Assembly: GCF_018617875.1 (NCBI RefSeq)
Contig: NZ_JACSKZ010000004.1
Span: forward strand, 141,731-205,730
Length of the DNA stretch: 64,000 bases
Direction: 5' to 3'
From: Exiguobacterium algae
GTDB taxonomy: Bacteria; Bacillota; Bacilli; Exiguobacteriales; Exiguobacteriaceae
This document shows, piece by piece, positions 26,004-35,591 of this stretch (its first letter is position 1; each line of letters begins with the position of its first letter). Below the pieces are notes generated by a model, which was given only the letters and a program-made list of their open reading frames with translations, was not told where the DNA came from and did not search any database. The translations under genes were made by a program, and so were the position numbers.

Positions 26004-27365
26004 CGCTTTACTGAGCGTCGCCGGATCGTATCGTCTGACAATCCACACGAGTCGAATGAAGAGCAAGACTGCCCCGGCCGCAAGACCGGCAATCAGTCCA
26101 ATCCAATATCCGTCCGGTCCGATTCCTACCAGTTCTGCCAACGTGTAACCGAGAGGCAGTCCGATGACCCAGTATGCGATCAACGATAAGACGAGCGTCA
26201 CATTCACATCCTTGAATCCTCGGAGTATTCCCTGAATGGGTGCTGCAACCGCATCAGAAAGTTGGAAAAACACCGCAAAAATCATGAAGTGCGAGGCCAG
26301 TTCAATCACTCTCGCATCATTTGTATAAATCGCAGCGACTTGTTCATTTTGCCAGAACAAGAGCGCACCGGAAAAGAGGGATACCGCCAAACATAAGGCG
26401 ATGCCGATTTTCGCATAGCGCACCGCATCCTTCAGACGACGGGCCCCCAATTCATATCCGACAACGATGGTCAATGCACTCGAAGCCGAAAGCGGAAGCA
26501 TGTATACGAACGAGGCGAAGTTGATTGCCGCCTGGTGAGCCGCCACGATATGGTCGCCATATGAGCTGAGAAGTAACGTAACGGCCGCGAAAATACTAAC
26601 CTCGGCAAAAATCGCCAACCCGATTGGGGCACCTAACTGCAGCAGTTCTTTTTGCTTCAGCCAAACCATCCGTTCGGGCACTCGTAAAAATTGATAGTTC
26701 CGAAACGGCTTCCCGTTTCTTACGAAACCGAATGCCAGGAAAAAGAGAAACCAATACGTCAAGCTCGAAGCGATGCCTGCTCCAATTCCACCAAAGGCAG
26801 GCACTCCCAGTTTTCCAAATATGAAGATGTAATTTAATCCGACATTAATGGGTAACCCTAATAGTATGAGGATCATCGAAACTCGTGTCTTTCCTAACGC
26901 GTCCATGAGTGTGCGCAGGACGTTGAATAAAAACATCGGTAAGACACCAAATCCGAGGGCGAACAAGTAGTACGTCGCAATCCTCTTCCCTTCATCGCTA
27001 AGCCCCATTTTTTCAATCGCCGTCGGCACGAACAGAAGACCGAAGAGAATTGTTCCGACACTGATGGCAATCGCCAAATAAATACCTTGGAACAACGTCT
27101 GTTGAATTTGTTTATGGTCTCGGGCGCCTAATGCTTGGGCAACAATCGGGGCGACCGCAAGAAGAATACCGCTCAACCCCGTATAGACCGGCATCCACAG
27201 ACTCGACCCGACACCCACGCCAGCCAAATCAATCGCGCCGGCGCGGCCCGACATGACCGTATCAAAAAAGCTAATCAAATAAAAAGACACTTGCGTGACT
27301 AGGATCGGGAAAAATATTGTTAAAAATAATTTGATCTTTTCATTCATTGAATGTGTCTGGAACAT
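26001..27365 (-). CDS. MATE-family multidrug/Na+ antiporter
   Basis: A 454-residue protein with twelve hydrophobic segments in two related halves. FFPILVTQVSFYLISFFDTVMSG at the N-terminus (here described by its ends) and APIVAQALGARDHKQIQ fit the NorM/DinF superfamily. It should export cationic drugs or metabolites using Na+ or H+. The start at 27365 is chosen because GAGG lies 6 nt upstream, and the longer frame would run into the divergent CHAD gene. The two starts are only 39 bp apart. Confidence 0.9.
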   Translation of the reverse strand: MFQTHSMNEKIKLFLTIFFPILVTQVSFYLISFFDTVMSGRAGAIDLAGVGVGSSLWMPVYTGLSGILLAVAPIVAQALGARDHKQIQQTLFQGIYLAIAISVGTILFGLLFVPTAIEKMGLSDEGKRIATYYLFALGFGVLPMFLFNVLRTLMDALGKTRVSMILILLGLPINVGLNYIFIFGKLGVPAFGGIGAGIASSLTYWFLFFLAFGFVRNGKPFRNYQFLRVPERMVWLKQKELLQLGAPIGLAIFAEVSIFAAVTLLLSSYGDHIVAAHQAAINFASFVYMLPLSASSALTIVVGYELGARRLKDAVRYAKIGIALCLAVSLFSGALLFWQNEQVAAIYTNDARVIELASHFMIFAVFFQLSDAVAAPIQGILRGFKDVNVTLVLSLIAYWVIGLPLGYTLAELVGIGPDGYWIGLIAGLAAGAVLLFIRLVWIVRRYDPATLSKA

Positions 27366-27404
27366 GTACAACCTCATCTCTTTTTTCAGAAAGGAAACGA
27401 TAAA

Positions 27405-28178
27405 ATGAATCAACGGAATGCAGAAAAACTAAAGTTTGAACTTTTGGAAACGTGGAACACATTCAACCATTATGTGACCGAGGCGTTGACGTTTCAAAAT
27501 TCAGAAGACATCCACCGTGCTCGTGTTCATTTGCGGAAATTGATCACGTTCATGCAGGTGTATGAAACGAAGCCGGCAACGTTCCGTCAATTGAAACAGC
27601 TGATGGAAGCGCTCGGGCATGTACGAGACAGCGATGTGCTCATCGAGAGTTTTGATGTATCCGATGATCTCGATCAGGCTTTTCTCGAGGAAATGGAAAG
27701 ACAGCGTGCCGCGAACAGAACCGTTCTGACGACCCGTGTCGGAGAGAAAATGACGCCTTCCCTCGACCAGCAACTGCGGCGGTTCATTGGTGGCCAGCTA
27801 TTTCGTGCGTTCAAAAAACAAGATGCTTCGTCTTTTCTGGACAAAGCCAAGGCCGAGCGCAAAGAGCGCATCCGCGCTTCCAAAAACACCACGGACAGCG
27901 ATACGCTTCTCGAAACCTTGCACAAAGTGAGACTCGCCGTAAAACGTGAACGTTATTTGCATGAGTATTTATTAAATTATGAGAGCGATGCCTCCATCGA
28001 AGTGGTGCGCAAATTGAAACAGATTCAAACGACGCTTGGAGAGATGAATGACACGCACCAGTTACTCCTCCAGTGGGAGGCGTTCACCCCTCCATCGTAT
28101 TTAAAAGAAGCGTATGCGAAAAGAGTGACGACGCTCCGGTCTACGCTTGAAGAGTCTATCCATCACGTCTCCCTTTAG
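27405..28178 (+). CDS. CHAD-domain protein, putative polyphosphate-binding
   Basis: A 257-residue helical protein. It has the paired conserved-histidine helices of CHAD domains: EDIHRARVHLRKLITFM early and TLLETLHKVRLAVKRERYLHEYL late, both basic. CHAD domains bind inorganic polyphosphate. The start at 27405 has AAAGGAAA upstream. The gene is divergent from the MATE pump and convergent with glutaminase, sharing bases of its stop codon with the glsA stop. Adjacent genes give no clue to function. Confidence 0.85.
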   Translation: MNQRNAEKLKFELLETWNTFNHYVTEALTFQNSEDIHRARVHLRKLITFMQVYETKPATFRQLKQLMEALGHVRDSDVLIESFDVSDDLDQAFLEEMERQRAANRTVLTTRVGEKMTPSLDQQLRRFIGGQLFRAFKKQDASSFLDKAKAERKERIRASKNTTDSDTLLETLHKVRLAVKRERYLHEYLLNYESDASIEVVRKLKQIQTTLGEMNDTHQLLLQWEAFTPPSYLKEAYAKRVTTLRSTLEESIHHVSL

Positions 28179-29116
28179 CGTGATGTATACCGTTCGACGA
28201 GGAGCTCCAACAACTTCATGCCGGCAATCGAATTTCCTTTTGAATCAAGTGCAGGACCGAAAATCCCGAACCCGACATCACTTAACTCCAGTTCATGCTT
28301 TCCGGTCGCTAAGATGGCGCCCGAAACACCACTTTTTCCAGGTAACCCGACACGAACCGCAAATTCACCGGACGCATCATACATCCCACACGTTGTCATA
28401 ATGGCTTTCACAATTCGAACGACACGTCGTGGTATTAACTCTTCTCCCGTTTCAGGGTCTTCTCCATTTCCTGCTAAAATGCGACCAATCCGTGCTAAGT
28501 CGAAACAGTCGATCTCGATGGCGCATTGTTTCGTGTACACATCGATAATCTCATCAACGTCCCCTTCTACAATGCCGTGGTGACGCATAAAGTATAATAA
28601 AGCCCGGTTCAAGTCGGTCGTCTCATATTCCGAGCGGGCGACTTTTTCGTTGTATGTCACCTGTTCGACAGGAACATTTAATAAGGTCGCTAAAAACTGA
28701 CGGAATTGAAAAATCTTTAACTCCGCCGTCTCCCCTAAGATCATACTCGTCACCGCAAGTGCACCAGCGTTGATCATGGGGTTCAACGGTTTGGAAGGCA
28801 CGGTCTCTTCAAGCTTCGCAATCGAATTGAAGGCATCCCCTGTCGGCTCCATCCCGACTTTAGAAAATACATAGTCTTCTCCAAATTCCATCAACACATA
28901 GCAAAGGGCAAGTGCTTTGGAGACACTTTGAATCGTAAACTTGTGATGCACATCGCCCGCGTGGATATAAGTACCGTCCGGAAGGCAGATGGCCACCCCG
29001 AGTAAATCGCCTTTCACATGTGCCAGTTCAGGAATATAGTCGGCGACTTTCCCTTGGGCGGTGTACGGGCGACATTCGTCGACTAAATGCTCCAATTGTT
29101 GTTGTAGTACATTCAT
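28175..29116 (-). CDS. glsA: Glutaminase
   Basis: A 313-residue serine-dependent glutaminase of the beta-lactamase-like fold, hydrolysing glutamine to glutamate and ammonia. The nucleophile motif is FTIQSVSKAL, with NPMINAGALAVTSM and SGEFAVRVGLPGKSGVSGAI downstream as expected. GAGGTGATC precedes the ATG. Its stop codon overlaps that of the convergent CHAD gene, and I see no terminator there. Confidence 0.95.
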   Translation of the reverse strand: MNVLQQQLEHLVDECRPYTAQGKVADYIPELAHVKGDLLGVAICLPDGTYIHAGDVHHKFTIQSVSKALALCYVLMEFGEDYVFSKVGMEPTGDAFNSIAKLEETVPSKPLNPMINAGALAVTSMILGETAELKIFQFRQFLATLLNVPVEQVTYNEKVARSEYETTDLNRALLYFMRHHGIVEGDVDEIIDVYTKQCAIEIDCFDLARIGRILAGNGEDPETGEELIPRRVVRIVKAIMTTCGMYDASGEFAVRVGLPGKSGVSGAILATGKHELELSDVGFGIFGPALDSKGNSIAGMKLLELLVERYTSR

Positions 29117-29163
29117 TCGATCACCTCGTTTTCCTTCGATATAAAACCTGTTGGTCGAATCGG

Positions 29164-29337
29164 TTAACCGTCATAACCGTCAGGCGGTCCATCTCCTTTA
29201 TACCACTCTTCGTCCGCCCAAATCATCGGTGGCGATTCTTCGTCCCCTTCAAGCTTCTCCCCTTTTTGATTCATCACCATGATAAAACTCACCACTCCGA
29301 ACACGACAATGCCAGAGAGTATGGCAAACCAAACCAT
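29164..29337 (-). CDS. Small single-pass membrane protein, 57 residues
   Basis: With the start at 29337 (AAGGAG 9 nt upstream) the product is one N-terminal membrane helix, roughly residues 2-22 (WFAILSGIVVFGVVSFIMVM), followed by an acidic tail rich in Glu, Asp, Pro and Trp. I do not recognise the family. It lies 47 bp upstream of glsA on the same strand and could be co-transcribed with it. Confidence 0.65.
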   Translation of the reverse strand: MVWFAILSGIVVFGVVSFIMVMNQKGEKLEGDEESPPMIWADEEWYKGDGPPDGYDG

Positions 29338-29443
29338 CTTCTTTCTCTCCTTTCGAATTCGTGACAAATTCGTCTAGAACATCGTGATACTTATCCTATG
29401 TCTCCGTCAAAATTCTCGGTAACGTTGAACAGAAAACTACTTC

Positions 29444-30817
29444 ATGAAATGGGTGAATCGATTGAACAAGATTGCAATCATCGGCGGAGGCATCACTGGC
29501 CTCGCAGCTGCCCACTATGCAAAACAGGCGGGTGCTCACGTCACATTGTTCGAAGCAAGCGAGCGAATTGGTGGAAAAATCAAGACGGTCTATCAAGACG
29601 GATTTACGTTAGAAGGTGGACCGGATGGATATATGGCAAGAAAACCGACACTGACTGAACTGATTACGGATCTCGGCCTTGAAGAGCATCTCGTTCGTTC
29701 AAAAACAGGGACGTCCTATATTTATGTGCGCCAAAAGCTTCGTCAAATGCCGGCGGGATCTGTCATGGGCATCCCGACAAAATTTTGGCCGATGGTCAAA
29801 ACCGACTTGTTTACATGGCGCGGGAAACTTCGGGCGGGATTCGATTTGTTCCTTCCACGTGTGTATGAAGGAGAAGACATCTCCCTCGACCGGTTTTTCC
29901 GTACACGTCTTGGTTCTGAAGTCGTCGATGCGATGATTGAACCCCTTCTGTCAGGAATTTATAACGGTACGCTCGAAGACATGAGTATCGAATCTACTTT
30001 CCCTCAGTTTATCACGATTGAACAGAAAACACGCAGTCTGATCCTTGGCATGAAAGCTCTCACACCTCCTGTTCAAGCGGGTGTGAAACCGAAAGAGGCT
30101 GGAAAGTTCTTATCACTTGACCAGGGACTTGGCGCATTGGTCGAAGCGTTGCGCCCATCCATTGACCGGCTTGAGACAAGCACGCAAGTGCAGTCGATTC
30201 GTCCACATGAAGTGACCTTGTCCAACGGTCACGTCGAGCAGTTCGATGGCATCATCATCGCAACGTCTCCGAACGCTCTCGGAGGACTGTTGCAAATTCC
30301 CGAAGCAGAACGTTTGTCGCAACTGAAGCGCACATCCTCGATGACGGTCCTCGCAGCATTCGAAGAAGGTGATGTGCAGGCACTGGACGGAACCGGATAT
30401 GTCATTGCCAAGGCGGAACACAATGCGTTGACCGCTTGCAGCTGGATGCACAAGAAATGGCCGCACATGGCACCGGAAGGCAAAGCATTGCTTCGGATGT
30501 ACATCGGTTCTGACCACGTCCCTCACTTGCTTGAAGAAGATGATGAGACAGTCGCCGCATTTGCCCTAAACGAACTCCGCCGGATTCAACAGGTCGGGAC
30601 ACCGCTCTTCACGAAAGTAGAACGCCACATTCATACGATGCCGCAATACGAGGTAGGCCATAAACAATCCGTACGTGCGTTTGAAGAGGCCATTTCAGCA
30701 ATGGATGGGATTGAAGCATGCGGGGCCATCTTACACGGCGTCGGACTACCGGACTGTGTCGATTCGGCCAAGCGTGCCGTCGAGCGACTCCATATTACTC
30801 AAGAGGTGACAGTATGA
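29444..30817 (+). CDS. hemY: Protoporphyrinogen/coproporphyrinogen oxidase (HemY/CgoX)
   Basis: A flavoprotein of up to 457 residues. The FAD-binding loop KIAIIGGGITGLAAAHYAK is followed by LFEASERIGGKIKT and EGGPDGYMARKP, and the C-terminal flavin segment contains CGAILHGVGLPDCVDSAK. In Gram-positive bacteria this enzyme oxidises coproporphyrinogen III in the coproporphyrin-dependent heme pathway. The start is uncertain: the ATG at 29444 has no ribosome site, whereas TTG at 29462 has GGGTGA 5 nt upstream and would give a more usual N-terminus. It overlaps the radical SAM gene by ATGA. No other heme genes are in the window. Confidence 0.92.
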   Translation: MKWVNRLNKIAIIGGGITGLAAAHYAKQAGAHVTLFEASERIGGKIKTVYQDGFTLEGGPDGYMARKPTLTELITDLGLEEHLVRSKTGTSYIYVRQKLRQMPAGSVMGIPTKFWPMVKTDLFTWRGKLRAGFDLFLPRVYEGEDISLDRFFRTRLGSEVVDAMIEPLLSGIYNGTLEDMSIESTFPQFITIEQKTRSLILGMKALTPPVQAGVKPKEAGKFLSLDQGLGALVEALRPSIDRLETSTQVQSIRPHEVTLSNGHVEQFDGIIIATSPNALGGLLQIPEAERLSQLKRTSSMTVLAAFEEGDVQALDGTGYVIAKAEHNALTACSWMHKKWPHMAPEGKALLRMYIGSDHVPHLLEEDDETVAAFALNELRRIQQVGTPLFTKVERHIHTMPQYEVGHKQSVRAFEEAISAMDGIEACGAILHGVGLPDCVDSAKRAVERLHITQEVTV

Positions 30818-31896
30818 GACAGATTGACTACAACCAAAACCCATTCATCGTCATTTGGGAAGTGACCCGTGCTTGCGCATTATCCTGCGTCCATTGCCGT
30901 GCCGAAGCACAATTCCACCGTTATCCGGATGAGTTGGATACCGAGCAAGGAAAGGCCTTGATTCGGGACATTCATGCGATGGGAAACCCCATCCTCGTCT
31001 TCACAGGGGGTGACCCGCTGATGCGTGAGGATTTGTTTGAACTGACAGAATATGCGGCCTCACTCGGCATGCGCGTTTCCATGACCCCATCAGCTACCCC
31101 CCGCGTCACGCATGATGCCGTGAAGCGAGCAAAAGCTGCCGGACTTACGCGGTGGGCCTTTTCTTTAGATGGTCCGGATGCGGAGTCGCATGACTATTTC
31201 CGGGGAACACGTGGTAGTTTCGACCGGACCATTCGCGGGATTTCCTATTTTCGTGAGGAAGGCATGTCCTTCCAAATCAACACGACCGTCACGGAGTACA
31301 ACGTCGATCGTTTACCCGAAATCGCCAAGCTCGTCGAAGCGCTCGGTGTTTCCGTTTGGACGCTCTTCTTCCTCGTTCCGACAGGACGCGGCTCTTTACT
31401 GCAGCCGATTTCACCGGAACAGCATGAAGATGTGTTGAGATGGGCGTTTGCCCTCCAGGAGACGGTTCCGTTCATCATCTCCACGACAGAGGCCCAGTTC
31501 TATCGCCGGGTCGCCCGCCAAGAGAATCAAAAACGAAAAGAAGCCGGACTCCCTCCGATTGGTCATCCACATGATGATTTGGCAAAAGCACCGCGCGGGA
31601 CGAATGACGGGAATGGCTTCGTCTTTATCTCGCACACGGGAGACGTTCAACCATCCGGATTTCTTCCAATCAAGTGCGGTAATGTCAAAACGACTCCCCT
31701 CGCTGAGATTTACCGTCATCATCCGACGTTCAAGGCGTTACGCGACCCCGACACCCATCACGGTAAATGCGGGTATTGTGAATATCGCTACCTTTGCGGT
31801 GGATCACGGGCGCGGGCATATGCCGTCACAGGGGACTATAAGGAAGCAGAACCATATTGTATCTATCAACCGGAACGACCAATCGTTCACGCATAA
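30814..31896 (+). CDS. Radical SAM/SPASM protein, probable heme-pathway relative (AhbD/NirJ-like)
   Basis: A 360-residue iron-sulfur enzyme. The SAM cluster motif is CALSCVHC (CxxxCxxC), followed by FTGGDPLMRED. A C-terminal SPASM region has Cys in KCGNVK, KCGYCEYRYLCGG and PYCIYQ, enough to hold an auxiliary 4Fe-4S cluster. The start at 30814 overlaps the hemY stop by 4 bp with GAGGTGA upstream, so the two are coupled. By resemblance and context I place it with the porphyrin-modifying radical SAM group (TIGR04053-like). The reaction is unknown. Confidence 0.88.
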   Translation: MRQIDYNQNPFIVIWEVTRACALSCVHCRAEAQFHRYPDELDTEQGKALIRDIHAMGNPILVFTGGDPLMREDLFELTEYAASLGMRVSMTPSATPRVTHDAVKRAKAAGLTRWAFSLDGPDAESHDYFRGTRGSFDRTIRGISYFREEGMSFQINTTVTEYNVDRLPEIAKLVEALGVSVWTLFFLVPTGRGSLLQPISPEQHEDVLRWAFALQETVPFIISTTEAQFYRRVARQENQKRKEAGLPPIGHPHDDLAKAPRGTNDGNGFVFISHTGDVQPSGFLPIKCGNVKTTPLAEIYRHHPTFKALRDPDTHHGKCGYCEYRYLCGGSRARAYAVTGDYKEAEPYCIYQPERPIVHA

Positions 31897-31940
31897 CCGC
31901 ACGCTTGGTTATTCATTGGGCGGCAAGAACAGACACGTAA

Positions 31941-31972
31941 AAAGAGGAATCCCGTCATTGGGATTCCTCTTT
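31941..31972. terminator. Bidirectional terminator between the radical SAM gene and clpB
   Basis: AAAGAGGAATCCC (31941-31953) and GGGATTCCTCTTT (31960-31972) form a perfect 13-bp stem with A and T runs around it. Confidence 0.9.
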
Positions 31973-31974
31973 CT

Positions 31975-34566
31975 TTATGCATTGACCGTAGTAGGCCGTA
32001 GCGTCAACGTATCGTTTTCGACATCGATGACGACCGTTTGGCCATCTTCGATCTCACCTGCCAAAATACTGCGGGCGAGTTTCGTTTCAATCGTCCGTTG
32101 CACGTAACGATTGATTGGTCGCGCACCGAACTGCGGTTCATACGCCTCATCGGCGACGAACGCTTTCGCAGCGTCTGTAATCTCGATTTGGATCGAGCGT
32201 GTCGTGAGACGTTGACTCATCCGGTCGACCGCCTTCTCAACGATTTGACCGATCTGATCTTTCGTGAGCGGATGGAAGAGGATGGTCTCATCGACCCGGT
32301 TTAAAAATTCCGGTCGGAAATGACGGCGCAGTTTCTCGAGGACTTGTCGTTCCTCCGCCTCATCGATTACCCCGTCTTTTGCCGCTTCGAGCAAAATGTC
32401 CGCACCGATGTTCGACGTCATGATGACAATTGTGTTTTTAAAGTCGACGATGCGACCGTGCGAATCGGTCAAACGACCGTCATCGAGCAGTTGCAACAAG
32501 ATGTTGAAGACGTCCGGATGTGCCTTCTCGACTTCATCGAGCAGGAGAACCGAATACGGGTTTCGACGGACGGCTTCCGTCAACTGCCCGCCTTCCTCAT
32601 ATCCGATATAGCCCGGAGGTGCACCGACAAGTCGTGATACGGCATGTTTCTCCATATATTCACTCATGTCGAGTCGAACGATATGATCCTCCGAGTCAAA
32701 CATCGCTTCGGCGAGTGCTTTCCCGAGTTCCGTCTTCCCGACACCGGTCGGACCGAGGAATAAGAATGACCCAATCGGACGGTTCGGATCCTTGATTCCG
32801 GCACGGGCACGAATCACCGCGTCACTCACCAGTTTGATTGCCTCATCCTGACCGAAGACACGTTTATGCAAGATAGTCTCCAGATTGAGTAATTTATCCC
32901 GTTCGCCTTCTGTCAGCTTCGCGACGGGAATACCCGTCCATTTTGACACCACTTCAGCAATTTCTTCTTCCGTCACTTCTTCACGAACGAGCTCCCGTGT
33001 GACCGCTCCGGCCAATTCTTCGGCTTCCTCCAGTTCACGTTCAAGTTCAGGAATTCGACCGTACTTGAGCTCGGATGCGCGGTTCAAATCGTATCGGCTT
33101 TCTGCTTCTTGTAAGTCGAGCCGCACTTTTTCCAGTTCTCCCCGAATCTGTTGTACGCGATGTGTCGACTCTTTTTCATTCTCCCAGCGAAGTCGCAACG
33201 AGTCTGACTGTTCCCTTAGGGAGGCCAGTTCTTGTTGCAAGGCGTCGAGTCGTTTCTTCGAGGCATCGTCACTTTCTTTTTTCAGTGCCGCTTCTTCAAT
33301 TTCAAGCTGCATGACACGACGGACCAGTTCATCGAGTTCGGCCGGCATCGATTCCATCTCGGTTCGGATCATCGCACACGATTCATCGACGAGGTCGATC
33401 GCTTTGTCCGGCATGAAGCGGTCCGTAATATAACGGTTCGATAACATGGCGGCTGCAACGAGTGCGTTATCATGGATCCGGACCCCGTGGTGAATCTCAA
33501 AACGCTCTTTCAAGCCACGCAAAATCGAAATCGTGTCTTCAACGTCCGGCTCATCAACGAGCACTTGTTGGAAACGTCGTTCGAGCGCCGGGTCTTTCTC
33601 GATATATTGTCGGTACTCATCCAATGTCGTGGCCCCGATACAGTGTAACTCTCCACGGGCGAGCATCGGTTTGAGCATGTTTCCGGCGTCCATCGCCCCT
33701 TCCGATTTGCCGGCGCCGACAATCGTATGCAGCTCGTCGATAAACAGGATGATGGTCCCTTCCGCTTCCTTCACTTCATTCAAGACTGCTTGCAGTCGCT
33801 CTTCAAACTCCCCGCGATATTTCGCACCCGCGACGAGCGAACTCATATCCAGACTGAAAATCGTCTTATCCTTTAAGCTTTCCGGTACATCTCCGCGAAC
33901 AATCCGCTGGGCAAGCCCTTCCACGATTGCCGTTTTCCCGACCCCTGGTTCCCCGATGAGGACCGGATTGTTTTTCGTTTTTCGGCTTAAAATGCGGATG
34001 ACACGCCGGATCTCACTATCGCGCCCGATGACCGGGTCGATTTTTCCGGTCTTCACTTCCTGTATGAGGTCCCGTCCATACTTTGTCAAAACATCATATG
34101 TCGCTTCCGGTGATTTCGACGTGATGCGACGGTTTCCACGAACTGCGACGAGTGCTTCCCGAATCCGTTCTTCCGTCACACCTTTTCGCTCGAGCATCGC
34201 CTGCGCTTGGCTGTTGTTTAATAAAATCCCGAGCAAAATATGTTCGACCGACACATATTCGTCGTTCATTCCGGTCGCTTCGCGTTCTGCCGTCGTTAAT
34301 ACGTTTAACAAAGAAGAAGAAATCATCGGCGTCGTCGGATTTTGGAGTTTTGGCGCGTTCTTCAGTGAGAGCGCGACTTCCCCTTCAATCTCTGAGACGT
34401 TGACCTCCATCTTTTGAAAGAGGAGTGGCGCGATGCCATCAGTTTGTGAAATCATCGAGGCGAGTACATGCCATTCATTGATTTCGCTATGATGATATTG
34501 TTTCGCCAACGCTTGAGAACTGACAATACATTCATGTGCTTTATCTGTAAATCGATTAAAGTCCAT
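31975..34566 (-). CDS. clpB: ATP-dependent disaggregase ClpB
   Basis: An 863-residue Hsp100 protein: N-terminal Clp repeat domain (1-150), first AAA+ module with GEPGVGKTA, a coiled-coil middle domain (about 400-520, rich in Glu/Lys/Arg), and second AAA+ module with GPTGVGKTE. It dissolves protein aggregates with DnaK/DnaJ. The start is the ATG at 34566, 7 nt after GGAGG; a GTG precedes it directly. It follows the cbpA-like gene by 18 bp, under a CtsR-type promoter. Confidence 0.97.
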   Translation of the reverse strand: MDFNRFTDKAHECIVSSQALAKQYHHSEINEWHVLASMISQTDGIAPLLFQKMEVNVSEIEGEVALSLKNAPKLQNPTTPMISSSLLNVLTTAEREATGMNDEYVSVEHILLGILLNNSQAQAMLERKGVTEERIREALVAVRGNRRITSKSPEATYDVLTKYGRDLIQEVKTGKIDPVIGRDSEIRRVIRILSRKTKNNPVLIGEPGVGKTAIVEGLAQRIVRGDVPESLKDKTIFSLDMSSLVAGAKYRGEFEERLQAVLNEVKEAEGTIILFIDELHTIVGAGKSEGAMDAGNMLKPMLARGELHCIGATTLDEYRQYIEKDPALERRFQQVLVDEPDVEDTISILRGLKERFEIHHGVRIHDNALVAAAMLSNRYITDRFMPDKAIDLVDESCAMIRTEMESMPAELDELVRRVMQLEIEEAALKKESDDASKKRLDALQQELASLREQSDSLRLRWENEKESTHRVQQIRGELEKVRLDLQEAESRYDLNRASELKYGRIPELERELEEAEELAGAVTRELVREEVTEEEIAEVVSKWTGIPVAKLTEGERDKLLNLETILHKRVFGQDEAIKLVSDAVIRARAGIKDPNRPIGSFLFLGPTGVGKTELGKALAEAMFDSEDHIVRLDMSEYMEKHAVSRLVGAPPGYIGYEEGGQLTEAVRRNPYSVLLLDEVEKAHPDVFNILLQLLDDGRLTDSHGRIVDFKNTIVIMTSNIGADILLEAAKDGVIDEAEERQVLEKLRRHFRPEFLNRVDETILFHPLTKDQIGQIVEKAVDRMSQRLTTRSIQIEITDAAKAFVADEAYEPQFGARPINRYVQRTIETKLARSILAGEIEDGQTVVIDVENDTLTLRPTTVNA

Positions 34567-34584
34567 CACGATTCCTCCTATTCC

Positions 34585-35451
34585 TTAATGTTCAAGTTGC
34601 TCATAAACAGAACGGTGCTTGGCATCTAACGGGAGTTCGACTTCTAACTGGACAAACAGGTCAGACCGTACTTTTGTAGTGGTCATAAACCCGCGTCCCG
34701 GAATACGCATCCGTTGTCCGGGGCGAGACCCCGGTTTCACTTTCAATTTGACGCGGCCCCCGTCCAGAGTCGAGACAATGACATCTGTCCCGTCTAAAAA
34801 CTCGAGTGGACGAAGTCGTTTCACCGTGATGACGTTCGACCCTTCACGACGATACGTATCATCATCCGTGAAATGAAGTTCGACATATACGTCCCCCCGG
34901 TCTCCGGCTTGACCGACCCGGCTACTCTTTCCTTTCAGACGCAGTTTTTGACCTTCATACGCCCCTTGTGGAATTTTCACGTTGACGGTCCCCGTTTGAA
35001 GTCGAAGACTCACTTTCGAATCTCGGGTGAGTTGACTGAGCGGAACGTTCACCCGTACAGTCTCGTCCAAATCCTCTTCTACTGCTTGATTGAAAAAACT
35101 ACCGAACATGTCTTCAAATCCGAACGTACGGGACGTTGTTCGAGACCCGCCACCGAACTGACGGAACAAGTCTTCGAATTGTGCCGATCCTTCCCCGTAA
35201 CTTTCACCGCCACCGAAGCCTTGCCCGAACGTCGGTCCGTCCGGACTGCCATAGCGGTCATAGTTCTCTTTTTTCTCGGGATCGCTCAATACGTCGAACG
35301 CTTCTTGAATCGACTTGAACCGGTCCTGCGCGCCCGGGTCTTTATTCACGTCCGGATGATATTGTTTCGCTAGTTTTCGATATGCACGTTTAATGTCTTG
35401 CTCGGACGCCTCCTTAGAGACTCCGAGCACATCATAATAGTTTTTTGCCAT
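34585..35451 (-). CDS. DnaJ-like co-chaperone without zinc domain (CbpA type)
   Basis: A 288-residue protein: J domain (about 1-68) with the catalytic HPD in KQYHPDVNKD, a Gly/Phe-rich linker (about 75-120), then two beta-barrel C-terminal domains. The CxxCxGxG zinc repeats of DnaJ are absent, so this is a type II Hsp40 like CbpA. GAGGTGA precedes the ATG. It is first in an operon with clpB, suggesting that it feeds clients to DnaK and ClpB during stress. Confidence 0.92.
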   Translation of the reverse strand: MAKNYYDVLGVSKEASEQDIKRAYRKLAKQYHPDVNKDPGAQDRFKSIQEAFDVLSDPEKKENYDRYGSPDGPTFGQGFGGGESYGEGSAQFEDLFRQFGGGSRTTSRTFGFEDMFGSFFNQAVEEDLDETVRVNVPLSQLTRDSKVSLRLQTGTVNVKIPQGAYEGQKLRLKGKSSRVGQAGDRGDVYVELHFTDDDTYRREGSNVITVKRLRPLEFLDGTDVIVSTLDGGRVKLKVKPGSRPGQRMRIPGRGFMTTTKVRSDLFVQLEVELPLDAKHRSVYEQLEH

Positions 35452-35494
35452 CTCGAATCACCTCACCTATCCCTTTCCCGTTTCTGTTAAGTCT

Positions 35495-35524
35495 ATTCTA
35501 CTCAATTGGTCAAATAAGGTCAAA
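35495..35524 (-). promoter_or_regulatory. CtsR operator overlapping a sigma-A promoter of cbpA-clpB
   Basis: GGTCAAATAAGGTCAAA at 35508-35524 (plus strand) is a perfect direct heptad repeat as bound by CtsR. On the minus strand TTGACC (35518-35523) and TAGAAT (35495-35500) are 17 bp apart, so CtsR would cover the -35 box. Confidence 0.85.
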
Positions 35525-35550
35525 GATTTTCATCTCTACTCCTCATACGA

Positions 35551-35584
35551 AAAAAAGGAGGAATTCGTTTCAAAACGAACTCCT
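35551..35584 (-). terminator. Terminator of camS
   Basis: On the minus strand AGGAGTTCGTTT pairs with AAACGAATTCCT and a long T-run follows. The tail touches the cbpA promoter region. Confidence 0.8.
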
Positions 35585-35591
35585 CACTTCT

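Noticed and set aside
32885..33433. Long plus-strand ORF (182 codons) opposite clpB
   Set aside because: It is the shadow of the clpB coiled-coil codons: serine- and arginine-rich low-complexity translation with no ribosome site.
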